From Shewanella sp. UCD-KL12 (GTDB lineage: Bacteria; Pseudomonadota; Gammaproteobacteria; Enterobacterales; Shewanellaceae), in NCBI RefSeq assembly GCF_001957125.1, contig NZ_MPHJ01000009.1, positions 117,691 through 181,690 of the forward strand: a stretch of DNA of 64,000 bases, given 5' to 3'. Positions 45,514 through 55,284 of this stretch are shown here, piece after piece. A model generated the notes under the pieces. It saw only the letters and a program-made list of their open reading frames with translations, searched no databases and had not been told where the DNA came from. A program made the position numbers and the translations under genes. How positions within the stretch are numbered: the stretch's first letter is position 1; each line of letters opens with the position of its first letter.

Positions 45514-46833
45514 CTAATTAATAGTAATTGAGAGGAAGTAACCAATCACAGTCGCAGTAAGCACCCCGATAAACCCAGGCATAATAAAGCTATGGTTGAG
45601 GACATATTTACCAATCTTTGTTGTACCTGAGCGATCAAAACTTATTGCAGCGAGATCACTTGGGTAGAACGGGAAGAAAAAGTAAGCATAGCAAGCAGGC
45701 AATACGCCGATTAATACTGGGGCCAGAATACCTAATGAGAAACCAAGCGGCAACATGATAGTTAATACCGCTGCCTGACTCTTCAAGAAAACAGATACCA
45801 CAAACATCGCTATCGCAAAGGTCCAAGGGTAGAGGTTAACAAGATCGCTCACCATAGAGACCAAATAGGTTTTATGATGACCGATAATCGTGTCACTGAG
45901 CCAAGCGATACCAAAGATAATGATCACCGCCGTCATCCCGGCAGTGAATACATTGCTGTTGACGATCTTTTTAGGTGAGATATTGGTACTCAGTAAAATA
46001 ATACCGCCCACAGACAGCATCATAAACTGTATCGCCACCGACATTCCCACACCTTCTGGCAGCAACTGCTTGTTAAACATGGCAATGATAATGACCGATA
46101 AGATCCCCAACAAAAATACCGTTAAACCACGTTTAGCGGTTTTCTCTACCGCTTGTTTATCACTAGATTCAATTTCAGGGTCAATCAAACTCTCCCTAAA
46201 CTCATCATCCTTTAAACGTGCTTGAAACTCAGGGTCTTTATCGAGATCTTTACCACGCTTTAAGCTCCAAGCAGAAGCAACGAGCACACCAATCAAGGTA
46301 GAAGGTATCGTCACCATCAAGACATCAATCAAACCAATATCTAAATTATTTTCCATTGAGGTCGCGATAACCACAGCGGCGGCAGCAGCAATTGGGCTGG
46401 CGGTGATGCCCATCTGAGATGCCACAGTGGCGATGGCAAGAGGCCGCTCTGGACGGATACCTTTTTTGTAAGCCACATCATAAATCACAGGAAGCAGTGG
46501 ATAAACAGAGTGACCTGTACCGACTAACACAGTAAGAGAGTAAGTACATAAAGGCCCTAGAAAGACGATATGTTCTGGGTGTTTACGCAACAAACGTTCG
46601 GCAAAACGAACCAGTAACTTAAGCCCGCCAGTTGCTTCAAGTGTTGCAGAAGCGGCAACCACGGCCAAGATAATCAGCATCACGTTTATCGGCGGTGAGC
46701 CCGGCGCAATACCAAACACAAACGCCAATATTGAAACCCCTAAGCCACCCAAGAGGCCAAAGGCTATTCCACCATGACGGATCCCCACAAAGATCACCGC
46801 CAACAGTAACATCATATGAACGAAGAACATCAC
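45514..46833 (-). CDS. dcuB: Anaerobic C4-dicarboxylate transporter, DcuB-like
   Basis: The 439-residue protein has about 12 membrane helices and conserved DcuA/DcuB blocks: the N-terminal GGIAFGLLGG, AVVAASATLEATGGL, VGTGHSVYPLLPVIYDVA, RPERP, SQMGITASP and PSDLAAISFDRSGTTKIGK. Details such as GKDLDKD and RPERP fit DcuB better than DcuA. It exchanges fumarate for succinate during anaerobic fumarate respiration, consistent with Shewanella physiology. It stands alone. Confidence 0.9.
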   Translation of the reverse strand: MMFFVHMMLLLAVIFVGIRHGGIAFGLLGGLGVSILAFVFGIAPGSPPINVMLIILAVVAASATLEATGGLKLLVRFAERLLRKHPEHIVFLGPLCTYSLTVLVGTGHSVYPLLPVIYDVAYKKGIRPERPLAIATVASQMGITASPIAAAAAVVIATSMENNLDIGLIDVLMVTIPSTLIGVLVASAWSLKRGKDLDKDPEFQARLKDDEFRESLIDPEIESSDKQAVEKTAKRGLTVFLLGILSVIIIAMFNKQLLPEGVGMSVAIQFMMLSVGGIILLSTNISPKKIVNSNVFTAGMTAVIIIFGIAWLSDTIIGHHKTYLVSMVSDLVNLYPWTFAIAMFVVSVFLKSQAAVLTIMLPLGFSLGILAPVLIGVLPACYAYFFFPFYPSDLAAISFDRSGTTKIGKYVLNHSFIMPGFIGVLTATVIGYFLSITIN

Positions 46834-47063
46834 AAATCTCCTTTTAAACGATCGCGCAGTACTAGCGCATAGGGTACGCCTTCCTTAGTGAGTTAGTTTT
46901 TTTATGACATCCCTGTATATTAAAGTTATACATGGCAATACTGGGGCTAGGTAGAGATGAATTTCAGGAAAGAGATAAGGATCAGTTAAAAGCTAACCCC
47001 ATGATTAGAAGTGTGAACTAAGCAGGATAAGACCATTAACAATGAACCTTACCCTGCCATTTT

Positions 47064-48914
47064 CTACAGCTTTAACGCAGACGTAATAGCACTCCAGGGC
47101 ACCCATTTAAAATTTTGATTCTCATCTGGCATACGATTACGGCCATCTTGTACCACCATCATGCCTTGGGCCCATACACCACTACCAACGGCACTTGATG
47201 TGACATCTAAACCATCCGTTTCAGCGCTACCGTCATGGCCTTGTTGGGCGTTAACTCCAATTCTGAAGCGATCAACATATGCAAATGGCGGCGCACTATC
47301 ATAGAGTAAGTAACTATCATTACCTTGACTGGACACCACTAAGTAGCCAGCCTCATCACCAGGCTGATACAGAGAAAGCCCTTCTATATCAGCAACCAGT
47401 GGCCCACCAGCTTTAATGATCATCTTGGCAGATGCTTGCGGGTTGGCATCCGCCAAATCGAACAACCAAATCCCCTCATTTTCTTCACCAAGAAAGAGTT
47501 TATGCCGCTTATCATCCGCCACACACCCCTCTGGCTGACTCGGCACGCGATACGTTGCTACTTCGGTCGCCTTTAAATGATTGTCTTGCCATTGCAATGC
47601 AATTTGCGCAATAACACCCGACTTTTCATTAACAAAAACAAATAGCTCATCCTCTTTAGGCTGGTATAAGCAGAGGCCATAGATATCATTCAAACTAGTG
47701 GCTTGTTCGGTTAACTGAGTCAGCTCGCCCTGCTCATTGATGTCGAAAATACTCAGGCTATTGCGGTCTCGATTACTGGCTATGGCTAAGTCTCGGCTTT
47801 CTCCCCCCAACTGCACACCTTGCCTAATATCGACATTATTAACCCGACCAGCCCCAATCTGCTGTATTTGTTGTCCCTGCATATTAAAGCTCAGCAAACC
47901 CCAACGCTTATTCGTCCCGAGAATACGGCTTTTTTCAGGTTCACTGGGATGCACCCAAATTGCGGGATCATCCATGGTATCGCCGGCTCGATCTGCAATA
48001 TCACTTTCGACCTCTGTCGGCACTTCGATAATTTGAGTTTGTGAAGCACTAGCGCCTGAACTTAGCGCTTTATTAGCCACTCCCTGCCACTTTCGCATAT
48101 AGAAGCGATCATTATGATCTGAGTATGCCCAAACACTGTCACCATCTATATACAGGCTCTCCAGCGATTGCAGATCATCAAAAGGATTAGCAATAACCTC
48201 ACCCTGCTGATTAAAAATCTGCCCCTCTTCATCGAGCATGACAAGCTGATTGTCATGGAAAACCAGACCTGTTAATTGGTTATCAGGCAGCGCTGTTACC
48301 AACTCAGATTCGGCAGGCATATGAGGTGCAGCTGGGTAACGCCAAAGCCCCTGTTGATTATCTATGACATATAGCTGCTCACGAGTATCGACAGCGCACT
48401 TTACTGCCCCCAAAGTGACAGATAGGCCACGCATCAGTTGCGGTTGCCACTGCTTGCCTGACATGAGTAACCACTGCTCTGCACGCCCTTCATCATCACC
48501 AATCCAGGCATATAGATTGTTATCAACAGCTCTTGGCTGTAAGCACAACCACTCAACCTGAAATGACCGCTTAGGTAGCAAGGGGAAGCGATAAGCATTG
48601 GTCAGACTCAGATTAATGCCCTGCACTTGATCCACTTGGGTATCGTAAGTGAGTCCAATATTTTCAAAGATACTCAGGTATTCAAACTGACCCGGCATTA
48701 TGCTGGTGAGCTTGTTATTATTTTCAAGCACCAAGCCTTGCTGCTCGCTGGCAAACACGAAACCATGCTGCCACTTTGCCATTTCACTGCCCGCCAATGG
48801 GCCCACTCCCCTTGTTTCCTCGTCAGCTAAGGCTGGATTTATCATCAAGGCAGCTGACAGCATCAAGGTGCACCAACTTGCCATAGGGGGATTAACTGGT
48901 TTTATTATTTTCAT
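47064..48914 (-). CDS. Beta-propeller phytase with extra N-terminal domain
   Basis: The 616-residue secreted protein has a signal peptide (about 1-30, ending NPALA). An N-terminal half (about 31-290) looks like an incomplete propeller. The C-terminal half is a beta-propeller phytase domain with TMDDPAIWVHP, RDLAIASNRDRNSL, YGLCLY, PEGCVADD and DIEGLSLY. Calcium-dependent phytases of this fold release phosphate from phytate. It follows a TonB-dependent receptor gene by 11 bp on the same strand, so the two are likely an operon for using inositol phosphates. Confidence 0.88.
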   Translation of the reverse strand: MKIIKPVNPPMASWCTLMLSAALMINPALADEETRGVGPLAGSEMAKWQHGFVFASEQQGLVLENNNKLTSIMPGQFEYLSIFENIGLTYDTQVDQVQGINLSLTNAYRFPLLPKRSFQVEWLCLQPRAVDNNLYAWIGDDEGRAEQWLLMSGKQWQPQLMRGLSVTLGAVKCAVDTREQLYVIDNQQGLWRYPAAPHMPAESELVTALPDNQLTGLVFHDNQLVMLDEEGQIFNQQGEVIANPFDDLQSLESLYIDGDSVWAYSDHNDRFYMRKWQGVANKALSSGASASQTQIIEVPTEVESDIADRAGDTMDDPAIWVHPSEPEKSRILGTNKRWGLLSFNMQGQQIQQIGAGRVNNVDIRQGVQLGGESRDLAIASNRDRNSLSIFDINEQGELTQLTEQATSLNDIYGLCLYQPKEDELFVFVNEKSGVIAQIALQWQDNHLKATEVATYRVPSQPEGCVADDKRHKLFLGEENEGIWLFDLADANPQASAKMIIKAGGPLVADIEGLSLYQPGDEAGYLVVSSQGNDSYLLYDSAPPFAYVDRFRIGVNAQQGHDGSAETDGLDVTSSAVGSGVWAQGMMVVQDGRNRMPDENQNFKWVPWSAITSALKL

Positions 48915-48925
48915 TTTTCTGTGCT

Positions 48926-51664
48926 CTACATGTTGATGAACTGAATACCTAGCTGAAACGTGCGGCCATACTCTTCGTATTGCGCGTTATAGCGGCTATG
49001 GCCTGTATAGGCATAAAAAGGTTCGTCGGTGAGGTTAATGCCTTTAAAGTACAAGGTGATATCTTCGGTAAGATAGCTTTTCGCCACAAAATCCCATTGC
49101 GTATGCGCATCTTGGTAGAGGTCGAAGTTAGCATCATCAAGTTCGGTGACCTCTATGAGGTATTCTGATTTATAAGCGGCCGATAGTCTGAAACTCACAT
49201 AGCTGTTTTCATAGCCAAAAGATGCATTTGCCGTCATCTCAGACTGGCTAGGTAGAGGGATCTCGCGCTCCTGTGTGCCTGCATCCTGCCAACTAATATT
49301 GGCCGTTGAGTCGCTTAAGGTCAGGTTAGTGGTAAAGATAAGCCCGCGCCACGCCTCAGGCATAAAGCCAAACTCTTGCACATAGGCCAGTTCAACACCT
49401 AAGATCTCGGCGTCATCACCATTAGTGAACGTTTCTGCCTTATCAAAGCCCTGGTATTTTCCATAACCTGCTAAATCGGCCTCATAGATAAAATTACTAA
49501 TATCTTTATAGAAACCACTGGCTGAAATGACTCCGAGCCCCCCCATATAATGTTCAATACTTAAATCCCAATTCATCGACTCCAGCGCTTCAAGATCTGG
49601 GTTACCAAAACTAGCTTCAAGTTCATCATCGTCTTGCTCGATTAAAAAGCCTGGCGCTAGCTGACCAAAGGTCGGCCTGACTATGGTATTGCTCCACGAT
49701 GCCCGCATGACCGTCTTATCACTCAACTTATAATTCAGGTGTATACCGGGTAGCCAATGTTGATAATCTTTATCTGTGTCACTCGAGAAAAAATCATCCT
49801 GACTCTCATCAAAGCCTGTCCCTTGGGCTCTCATGGCCGTATGTTCAAATCTAACGCCTGCTAACACCCTAAGGTTATCAATATCAATATGCCCCATCAG
49901 GTAGGCGGCTGTAATATCTTCATCGATATCAAAATCATTAATCTGCGACTCGATATCATCTTTGGCTTGCTCACTGTCCATGCTGTTAACTAAGGCCCAG
50001 ACTGGTGCCGCATCGATTGAGGGGCCAAAGCGTCCTAAATTGTAATTTGGCTCACCACCAGCAAAGGCGCTCATCAGTAACGCATCGTCGGTGATCCCTT
50101 GCTCGTTAAAATCTTCATATATCCAAATATCTTCACGGTTTTCTTTCTGGCGAGCCGTGTACTTAGCACCGAACTGAATTTCCACTGGCATCTGCTGAAT
50201 TGACCCAGCTTTACTAAGGTCGAACTGAGCAGAAACCATAGTGTCTACCGCACTCGATTCAGCAATTTCAACCTTATCGAGCAAGTACTCATCGGCACTA
50301 TAAAAGTCATCCGCTGCAGATATATGTGGGATTCTTGAATTTTGATAGGCCACATCATCAAACTCCCCCTCAAAGTCTGCCCCGCCGATATACCTAGGCT
50401 TATCGGCACTGGCCTGACTCCAACTGGCTTGATAGTCCAAGCTCCATTTATCAAACCTTGATTCACCGCCGAACACCACAGAGGCGATATCTTGCTTCTC
50501 CTCACGAGACTTAAGTGAACGCGTCGCCTCAACAGCTCCAGGACTCTCAGCTAATGTTGGCTCATCCCACTTTATCTCGTTTGCATTGCGGCTCTCTTTA
50601 TCAACAAAGCTGCTATAAAGTGTTCTTAGATAAAGGTCATTATTATCATTTGGCCGAAAATCTAGATTCACACCTAAACCTAGTCGTTCGCGGTTGATCT
50701 GATAGTCCCTTTGCTCAACCTCTTCAAGCAAGGCTGGATCATCAAAGTCCCATTTTCCGCCAGTTTCAACATTGTCAGAGCCAAAATCACGCTGATACCA
50801 ACTGGCAGCTACAGCGACGCCGAAGGTGTCATCAAAAATATCACTATAGCTCGCCGCCAACTTAGGGTTAGTGCTTTCAGTCATCTCATCATAGGAACCT
50901 TCGGCGCTAACATTCATATAAGTATCATCACGGTCGAAGGCCGATAAGCTCTTAACCTCGATGGCGCCACCGAGAGAATCTGCATCCATATCTGGCGTCA
51001 GGGTCTTAGAGACCTCAACCGATTGCAAAAGGTCTGCAGGGACAACATCCAGTGCAACCGCACGGCGATCGCTTTCGGGTGAAGGTAAACGGGTACCATT
51101 CATCGAAACGGCATTGTAATCCGGAGCCATACCTCGAATACGAACAAAGCGCCCCTCCCCCTGATCACGCTCTACTGAAATCCCAGGCACTCGCTGCAAC
51201 GCTTCACTGATATTGGTGTCGGGGAAGTTCCCTAAGGCATCGGCGCTCAGTACGCTGACTAAGTTATCCGCTGCTCTTTGACGGTTAAGCGACTTACTTA
51301 GGGCACCACGTTGACCGACAACCTGAATGTGTTCGATACCTTTGCCCTGAAGCTGGATCTGGGTATTGACGATCCCTGTTTCAGTTACTGTGATTCGCTC
51401 TCTATAGGTTTGCCCACCTAAATAGTTGGCAACTAAGGTGTACTCACCCGCATGGACCTTTGGAAAGAAAAAACGGCCATCACGATTAGATTCGAGCCTA
51501 AGGTTCAGCTCTTCAATACTGATCAGCGCCCCCTGCAGTGGGAGTTGAGTATTAGCGTCTTTAATGGCACCTTCAATCCGCCCTGCCCACGCTGCCGAAG
51601 GCATACATAAGCTAGTCGCTAATAGCGCGACATACAGAGGAGAAAGCGAGCTTAACTGCTTCAT
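48926..51664 (-). CDS. TonB-dependent receptor with N-terminal carboxypeptidase-regulatory-like domain
   Basis: The 912-residue outer-membrane receptor has a signal peptide (about 1-27), a CarboxypepD_reg-like domain (about 28-110), a plug domain (ALQRVPGISVERD, RFVRIRGMAPDYNAVSMNGTR) and a 22-strand barrel ending in Phe-Ile-Asn-Met. The ATG at 51664 starts at the signal peptide; the longer frame to 51835 adds 57 unlikely residues. It takes up a large or bound substrate with TonB energy. The adjacent phytase gene makes phytate or its products the best guess for the substrate. Confidence 0.9.
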   Translation of the reverse strand: MKQLSSLSPLYVALLATSLCMPSAAWAGRIEGAIKDANTQLPLQGALISIEELNLRLESNRDGRFFFPKVHAGEYTLVANYLGGQTYRERITVTETGIVNTQIQLQGKGIEHIQVVGQRGALSKSLNRQRAADNLVSVLSADALGNFPDTNISEALQRVPGISVERDQGEGRFVRIRGMAPDYNAVSMNGTRLPSPESDRRAVALDVVPADLLQSVEVSKTLTPDMDADSLGGAIEVKSLSAFDRDDTYMNVSAEGSYDEMTESTNPKLAASYSDIFDDTFGVAVAASWYQRDFGSDNVETGGKWDFDDPALLEEVEQRDYQINRERLGLGVNLDFRPNDNNDLYLRTLYSSFVDKESRNANEIKWDEPTLAESPGAVEATRSLKSREEKQDIASVVFGGESRFDKWSLDYQASWSQASADKPRYIGGADFEGEFDDVAYQNSRIPHISAADDFYSADEYLLDKVEIAESSAVDTMVSAQFDLSKAGSIQQMPVEIQFGAKYTARQKENREDIWIYEDFNEQGITDDALLMSAFAGGEPNYNLGRFGPSIDAAPVWALVNSMDSEQAKDDIESQINDFDIDEDITAAYLMGHIDIDNLRVLAGVRFEHTAMRAQGTGFDESQDDFFSSDTDKDYQHWLPGIHLNYKLSDKTVMRASWSNTIVRPTFGQLAPGFLIEQDDDELEASFGNPDLEALESMNWDLSIEHYMGGLGVISASGFYKDISNFIYEADLAGYGKYQGFDKAETFTNGDDAEILGVELAYVQEFGFMPEAWRGLIFTTNLTLSDSTANISWQDAGTQEREIPLPSQSEMTANASFGYENSYVSFRLSAAYKSEYLIEVTELDDANFDLYQDAHTQWDFVAKSYLTEDITLYFKGINLTDEPFYAYTGHSRYNAQYEEYGRTFQLGIQFINM

Positions 51665-52060
51665 TAGTTCTAGTCCTTGGTTAATTACCTGAATTGCAGG
51701 CAAACCTAAGGCAGAGAGATGACAGTTCCGTGACGCTGTTTTCAAACCAGCTGCAAAACACGGCCATAAATGCAATTGATCTAGCGATGTGAGCTCGTAT
51801 GACTGAGGTGATAAAGCCGCTGCATCGCTGTACATGAGTAATAAGCAACCAACAGAGACTTTATAAGTAATTGATTAAACTGAATTTATACAAACCATAA
51901 ATGTAACAAGCCACCACTTTATGAGCCAATATTAAAAATACCTTCCGCAATTAAGTAGGATCCACTGAGCTAATATGACTGCCCAACCGATCACTAAGCC
52001 GTCATAAATGCCCACTAATCTAGTCACATTGTTTGTAATAATGGCTGATTAACTAAACGC
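51665..52060. other. Divergent upstream region of the TonB receptor and GGDEF genes
   Basis: About 400 bp without a credible gene. It contains a Pho-box-like sequence at 51719-51736 upstream of the TonB receptor, described separately. The rest is AT-rich with no other recognisable site. Confidence 0.5.
51719..51736 (-). promoter_or_regulatory. Pho-box-like sequence upstream of the TonB receptor/phytase operon
   Basis: Read on the minus strand, GCGTCAC and CTGTCAT are two seven-base repeats with a four-base spacer, matching the CTGTCAT-n4-CTGTCAT pattern bound by PhoB, with two mismatches in the first unit. It lies 55 bp upstream of the receptor start. Phosphate-starvation control would suit a phytase operon; the match is imperfect, so confidence is limited. 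Confidence 0.4.
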
Positions 52061-52951
52061 ATGAATAGATCACTCAGAGTCAAAATCTTATTTTCATCCT
52101 GCATTGTATCGACTGGTTTAGTAAGCCTTTGTTTACTGCAGGCACAAACCAAACTGTTAGTAGAGATTGACTGGCTCGATGTCTTCACTGAAGGTGCTCT
52201 TCTGCTACTAGGGATCAGTTGGCTTGTCTTAGTGCTATTAGCACGTCCCGGTGGCAAGGTGACGCAACTCTTACTGATTGGTCTGCTAGCCTACAGCTTA
52301 GGTTGCTTTATGGATCTGCTAGACGAATTTTTTGTCAATGCCAGCCTGCCATTGTGGTTTAACTTATTGGAAAAAATCCCCACTCCTTTAGGCTTGCTCA
52401 CACTTACCTATGGTTTGTGGTTATGGCGTGAGGAGCAGACAAGGATAAATGAGCAGCTCAGAACCAGAGAGCAGTTCTACCGTCAGCACCAACTGGTTGA
52501 TCATGTCACACAAATATACGCGGCTAGCGCAATGCGTCATCAACTGAGTAAGAGTTTAAAGCAAGTTAATCACTTAGCGCTCATCATGATAGATCTCGAT
52601 AACTTTACCGCAGTAAACCAAAAGCACGGGTTAACACGAGGGGATAAGATCTTAACCGAAGTCGCCCAATTAATCGCAACTCAATTACGCTCACAAGATC
52701 TAGTCTGTCGCTACGCCGGTGATAGGTTCATCCTTATGCTGCCAGAATGCTCACCGGCTTTAGCGACAGCCATTACCAGTGAACTCATCCACAACTTAGC
52801 CTTACTCGGATATCGAGCAAGCAGCGCAGAGCTGCATTGGCAACGCCAGAGTGCTGCAGATAAAAATAGCGATGCCGAAACCTTGATTGCTGAGATTAAT
52901 CTGCAGATGGAAAAGGTGAAACAAGCCCGTCATTGGCCAAAGGCCGTTTAG
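52061..52951 (+). CDS. Membrane GGDEF-domain protein with degenerate active site
   Basis: The 296-residue protein has three or four N-terminal membrane helices (about 8-125) and a C-terminal diguanylate-cyclase-like domain (about 140-290). It includes ALIMIDLDNFTAVNQKHGLTRGDKIL and LVCRYAGDRFILMLP. The signature loop is AGDRF instead of GGDEF/GGEEF, so synthesis of cyclic di-GMP is unlikely. The start ATG is at 52061. Its end overlaps the AraC-type gene that follows, which suggests joint expression. Confidence 0.78.
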   Translation: MNRSLRVKILFSSCIVSTGLVSLCLLQAQTKLLVEIDWLDVFTEGALLLLGISWLVLVLLARPGGKVTQLLLIGLLAYSLGCFMDLLDEFFVNASLPLWFNLLEKIPTPLGLLTLTYGLWLWREEQTRINEQLRTREQFYRQHQLVDHVTQIYAASAMRHQLSKSLKQVNHLALIMIDLDNFTAVNQKHGLTRGDKILTEVAQLIATQLRSQDLVCRYAGDRFILMLPECSPALATAITSELIHNLALLGYRASSAELHWQRQSAADKNSDAETLIAEINLQMEKVKQARHWPKAV

Positions 52952-53985
52952 CCTTGCTTGCCGTCGCCTATGCCAGTGACAAATGCATCGACAGCCAGTT
53001 ACTGGTATCGAATCTCATCTCACTCTTTGAACAAAGACGACTTAGCCTCACTGAACTGCTATCGGGAACAGGGATCTTTATTGAGGATCTCAAAGCCCAG
53101 CATAAAATCAGCCCGCTGCAGCTGCTTAAGCTGATCGCCAATGCACAAAAATTATGGCCAGGGGAGGATTTAGCCTTTTTACTCGGTCAACAGTGGCTAC
53201 CCAATCAAAGTGGTTTAATGACCAATGGTTTACTATGCTGTCGTGACTTAAGCCAACTAGAGTCTCATTGGCAAAAGTATCACTGGCTGAGTCAGCCTTG
53301 GCTACAGGGGTGGCGCTGGCAAACAGAGACAAAACAGCACCTCCTCTTCACACTGGATATCGGAGCGCACACTCATCAACGCTTCTTTATCGAGCTTACC
53401 CTTTCCAGCTTGGTATCCAGCTACAAACACCTCAAACATCAAGCCTTACACGCCGAGTTTGCGCTACCTTACCCAGCGCCTTCAAATATCGACCAATATC
53501 ATAAGTATTTGGGTAATATGCTCAAGTTTCAGCAACCCATATGTACAATCAGTTATGAGAAAAACCTACAGAAACAAAGCTTTGAAATGGCGAACTCACA
53601 CGGGTATAAGCTCGCAGACAGGCAAGCTAGCTCCCAGTTACAAGACGCAGAGTACAAAATAGGTATACCTGCCGCTATCCGCTCTATGATAAGACAAACC
53701 AAAGGCCAGCATGCTTCGCTTCCGGATATCGCTGAAAAACTGACGATAAGCCCTGCAACGCTCAAGAGGCGTTTAAAAGAGTACAACACCAGTTTTCAAC
53801 AGCTTCAGGATGAAGCGAACCTTCATCAAGCACTTTACCTATTAGCAATAGATGGCGAGAGCAACACTGCGGTGGCAGAGCAGCTACAATTTGCAGACAG
53901 CAATAACTTTAGACGCTCATTCAAGCGCTGGACTGGACAATTACCAGGCTACTTTACAGATTGGTTATCAAAAGTGAACAGTTAA
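52933..53985 (+). CDS. AraC family transcriptional regulator (OruR-like)
   Basis: The protein (about 350 residues) has an N-terminal Arabinose_bd-like domain and a C-terminal AraC helix-turn-helix pair (LPDIAEKLTISPATLKRRLKEY and VAEQLQFADSNNFRRSFKRWTG). No ATG is near the N-terminus: the frame starts with TTG at 52933 inside the preceding gene (or TTG at 52954). The overlap implies translational coupling with the GGDEF protein gene. Its targets are unknown. Confidence 0.8.
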   Translation: MAKGRLALLAVAYASDKCIDSQLLVSNLISLFEQRRLSLTELLSGTGIFIEDLKAQHKISPLQLLKLIANAQKLWPGEDLAFLLGQQWLPNQSGLMTNGLLCCRDLSQLESHWQKYHWLSQPWLQGWRWQTETKQHLLFTLDIGAHTHQRFFIELTLSSLVSSYKHLKHQALHAEFALPYPAPSNIDQYHKYLGNMLKFQQPICTISYEKNLQKQSFEMANSHGYKLADRQASSQLQDAEYKIGIPAAIRSMIRQTKGQHASLPDIAEKLTISPATLKRRLKEYNTSFQQLQDEANLHQALYLLAIDGESNTAVAEQLQFADSNNFRRSFKRWTGQLPGYFTDWLSKVNS

Positions 53986-55166
53986 ACAGCTTGTCCTGCG
54001 GCAACACCCGATGACCAAGCCCATTGGAAGTTAAACCCTCCCAACCAACCGCTGACATCCATCACCTCACCAATGAAAAAGAGCCCTGATACAGATTTCG
54101 CTTCCATGGTTTTCGATGACAACTCGTCAGTATCGACACCACCTAAGGTCACCTCTGCTGTACGGTAACCTTCAGTGCCATTCATCAAGATCTCCCACGA
54201 TTCAAGATCGACGGCTAGCTGTTCTAGCTCTTTATGTACCAGCTGATTCATCGCCTTGTTAAGCAAAGCTTCATCAAAAAGAGCTTCAACTAACCGCTTT
54301 GGCAGCCAGTGTGCAAGGGTATTCCTCAAGCTCTGTTTAGGGTGATTGGCTAACACTAGCTCTATCGCTGCACGGGCATCGATGCCGGGCAGTAGATTAA
54401 TACTAATGGACTCACCTGGATTCCAGAAATTAGATATCTGCAAAATGGCAGGACCTGATAGGCCTCGGTGAGTGAACAGCAGAGCTTCGCTAAATTGAGT
54501 GCCATCTTTTGCAGTAATTGTACTAGGTATAGCGATACCAGAGAGTGGCTCAAACTTCTGCTTTTGCTCACTGTGCCAGGTAAAAGGCACTAAACCAGCA
54601 CTCGTTGGCAGCACTTTAAGGCCGAACTGTTTAGCAATATGGTAACCATAGGGACTGGCACCAAGTTTAGGCATTGAGAGGCCACCTGTAGCAATCACTA
54701 AAGATTCACAGGTGTAGGTCTCTTTATCTGTCGACAATTCAAACTGACCGTTTTCTAATTTAACGATCTGACTAATCTCTGTCTTAAGCTGAATTTTAGC
54801 TCCAGCCCATTCGCATTCAGTCTTCAGCATAGTAACGATCTCTTTCGCTGAATCATTACAGAACAACTGACCGTGATCACGCTCGTGATACTCAATGCCA
54901 TGTCGCTCAACCAGCTCTATAAAATCACTGCTGCGATATCTTGCAAGTGCAGATTTAACAAAGTGACCATTACTGCAGATAAAGTTAAGAGGCTCTACTT
55001 TTTGATTGGTGAAGTTACAGCGGCCGCCGCCACTGATCAATATCTTACGTCCAGCTTGCTTAGCATTGTCGAGTACGAGTACATCACGTCCACGGTAACC
55101 CGCTGATGCTGCACACATAAGTCCAGCCGCACCTGCTCCGATAATGATTACATCATGATGTTTCAC
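53982..55166 (-). CDS. yhiN: HI0933/YhiN family FAD-dependent oxidoreductase
   Basis: The 394-residue flavoprotein has a dinucleotide-binding GAGAAGLMCA at the N-terminus (FAD), GRKILISGGGRCNFTN, a second motif ATGGLSMPKLGASPYG, and the C-terminal FFIGEVMDVSGWLGGFNFQWAWSSG. This is the HI0933-like family; its physiological reaction is not settled. Its stop codon overlaps that of the convergent AraC gene by four bases. Confidence 0.9.
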   Translation of the reverse strand: MKHHDVIIIGAGAAGLMCAASAGYRGRDVLVLDNAKQAGRKILISGGGRCNFTNQKVEPLNFICSNGHFVKSALARYRSSDFIELVERHGIEYHERDHGQLFCNDSAKEIVTMLKTECEWAGAKIQLKTEISQIVKLENGQFELSTDKETYTCESLVIATGGLSMPKLGASPYGYHIAKQFGLKVLPTSAGLVPFTWHSEQKQKFEPLSGIAIPSTITAKDGTQFSEALLFTHRGLSGPAILQISNFWNPGESISINLLPGIDARAAIELVLANHPKQSLRNTLAHWLPKRLVEALFDEALLNKAMNQLVHKELEQLAVDLESWEILMNGTEGYRTAEVTLGGVDTDELSSKTMEAKSVSGLFFIGEVMDVSGWLGGFNFQWAWSSGVAAGQAV

Positions 55167-55284
55167 TTGCTCTACCTCAACAACTCACGCAGCCTATGGG
55201 CGCTCGTTTACTTAAAAACCACCAAAAAATAAGGGCGCTATTTTAGCACCCTTTTTACTGTTTCTCATAAACTGAAGAAATGGA

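Noticed and set aside
45935..45950. GTCATCCCGGC sequence inside the dcuB-like gene
   Set aside because: It matches the first bases of the REP/MITE-like element, but no second hairpin or end sequence follows; chance coding sequence.
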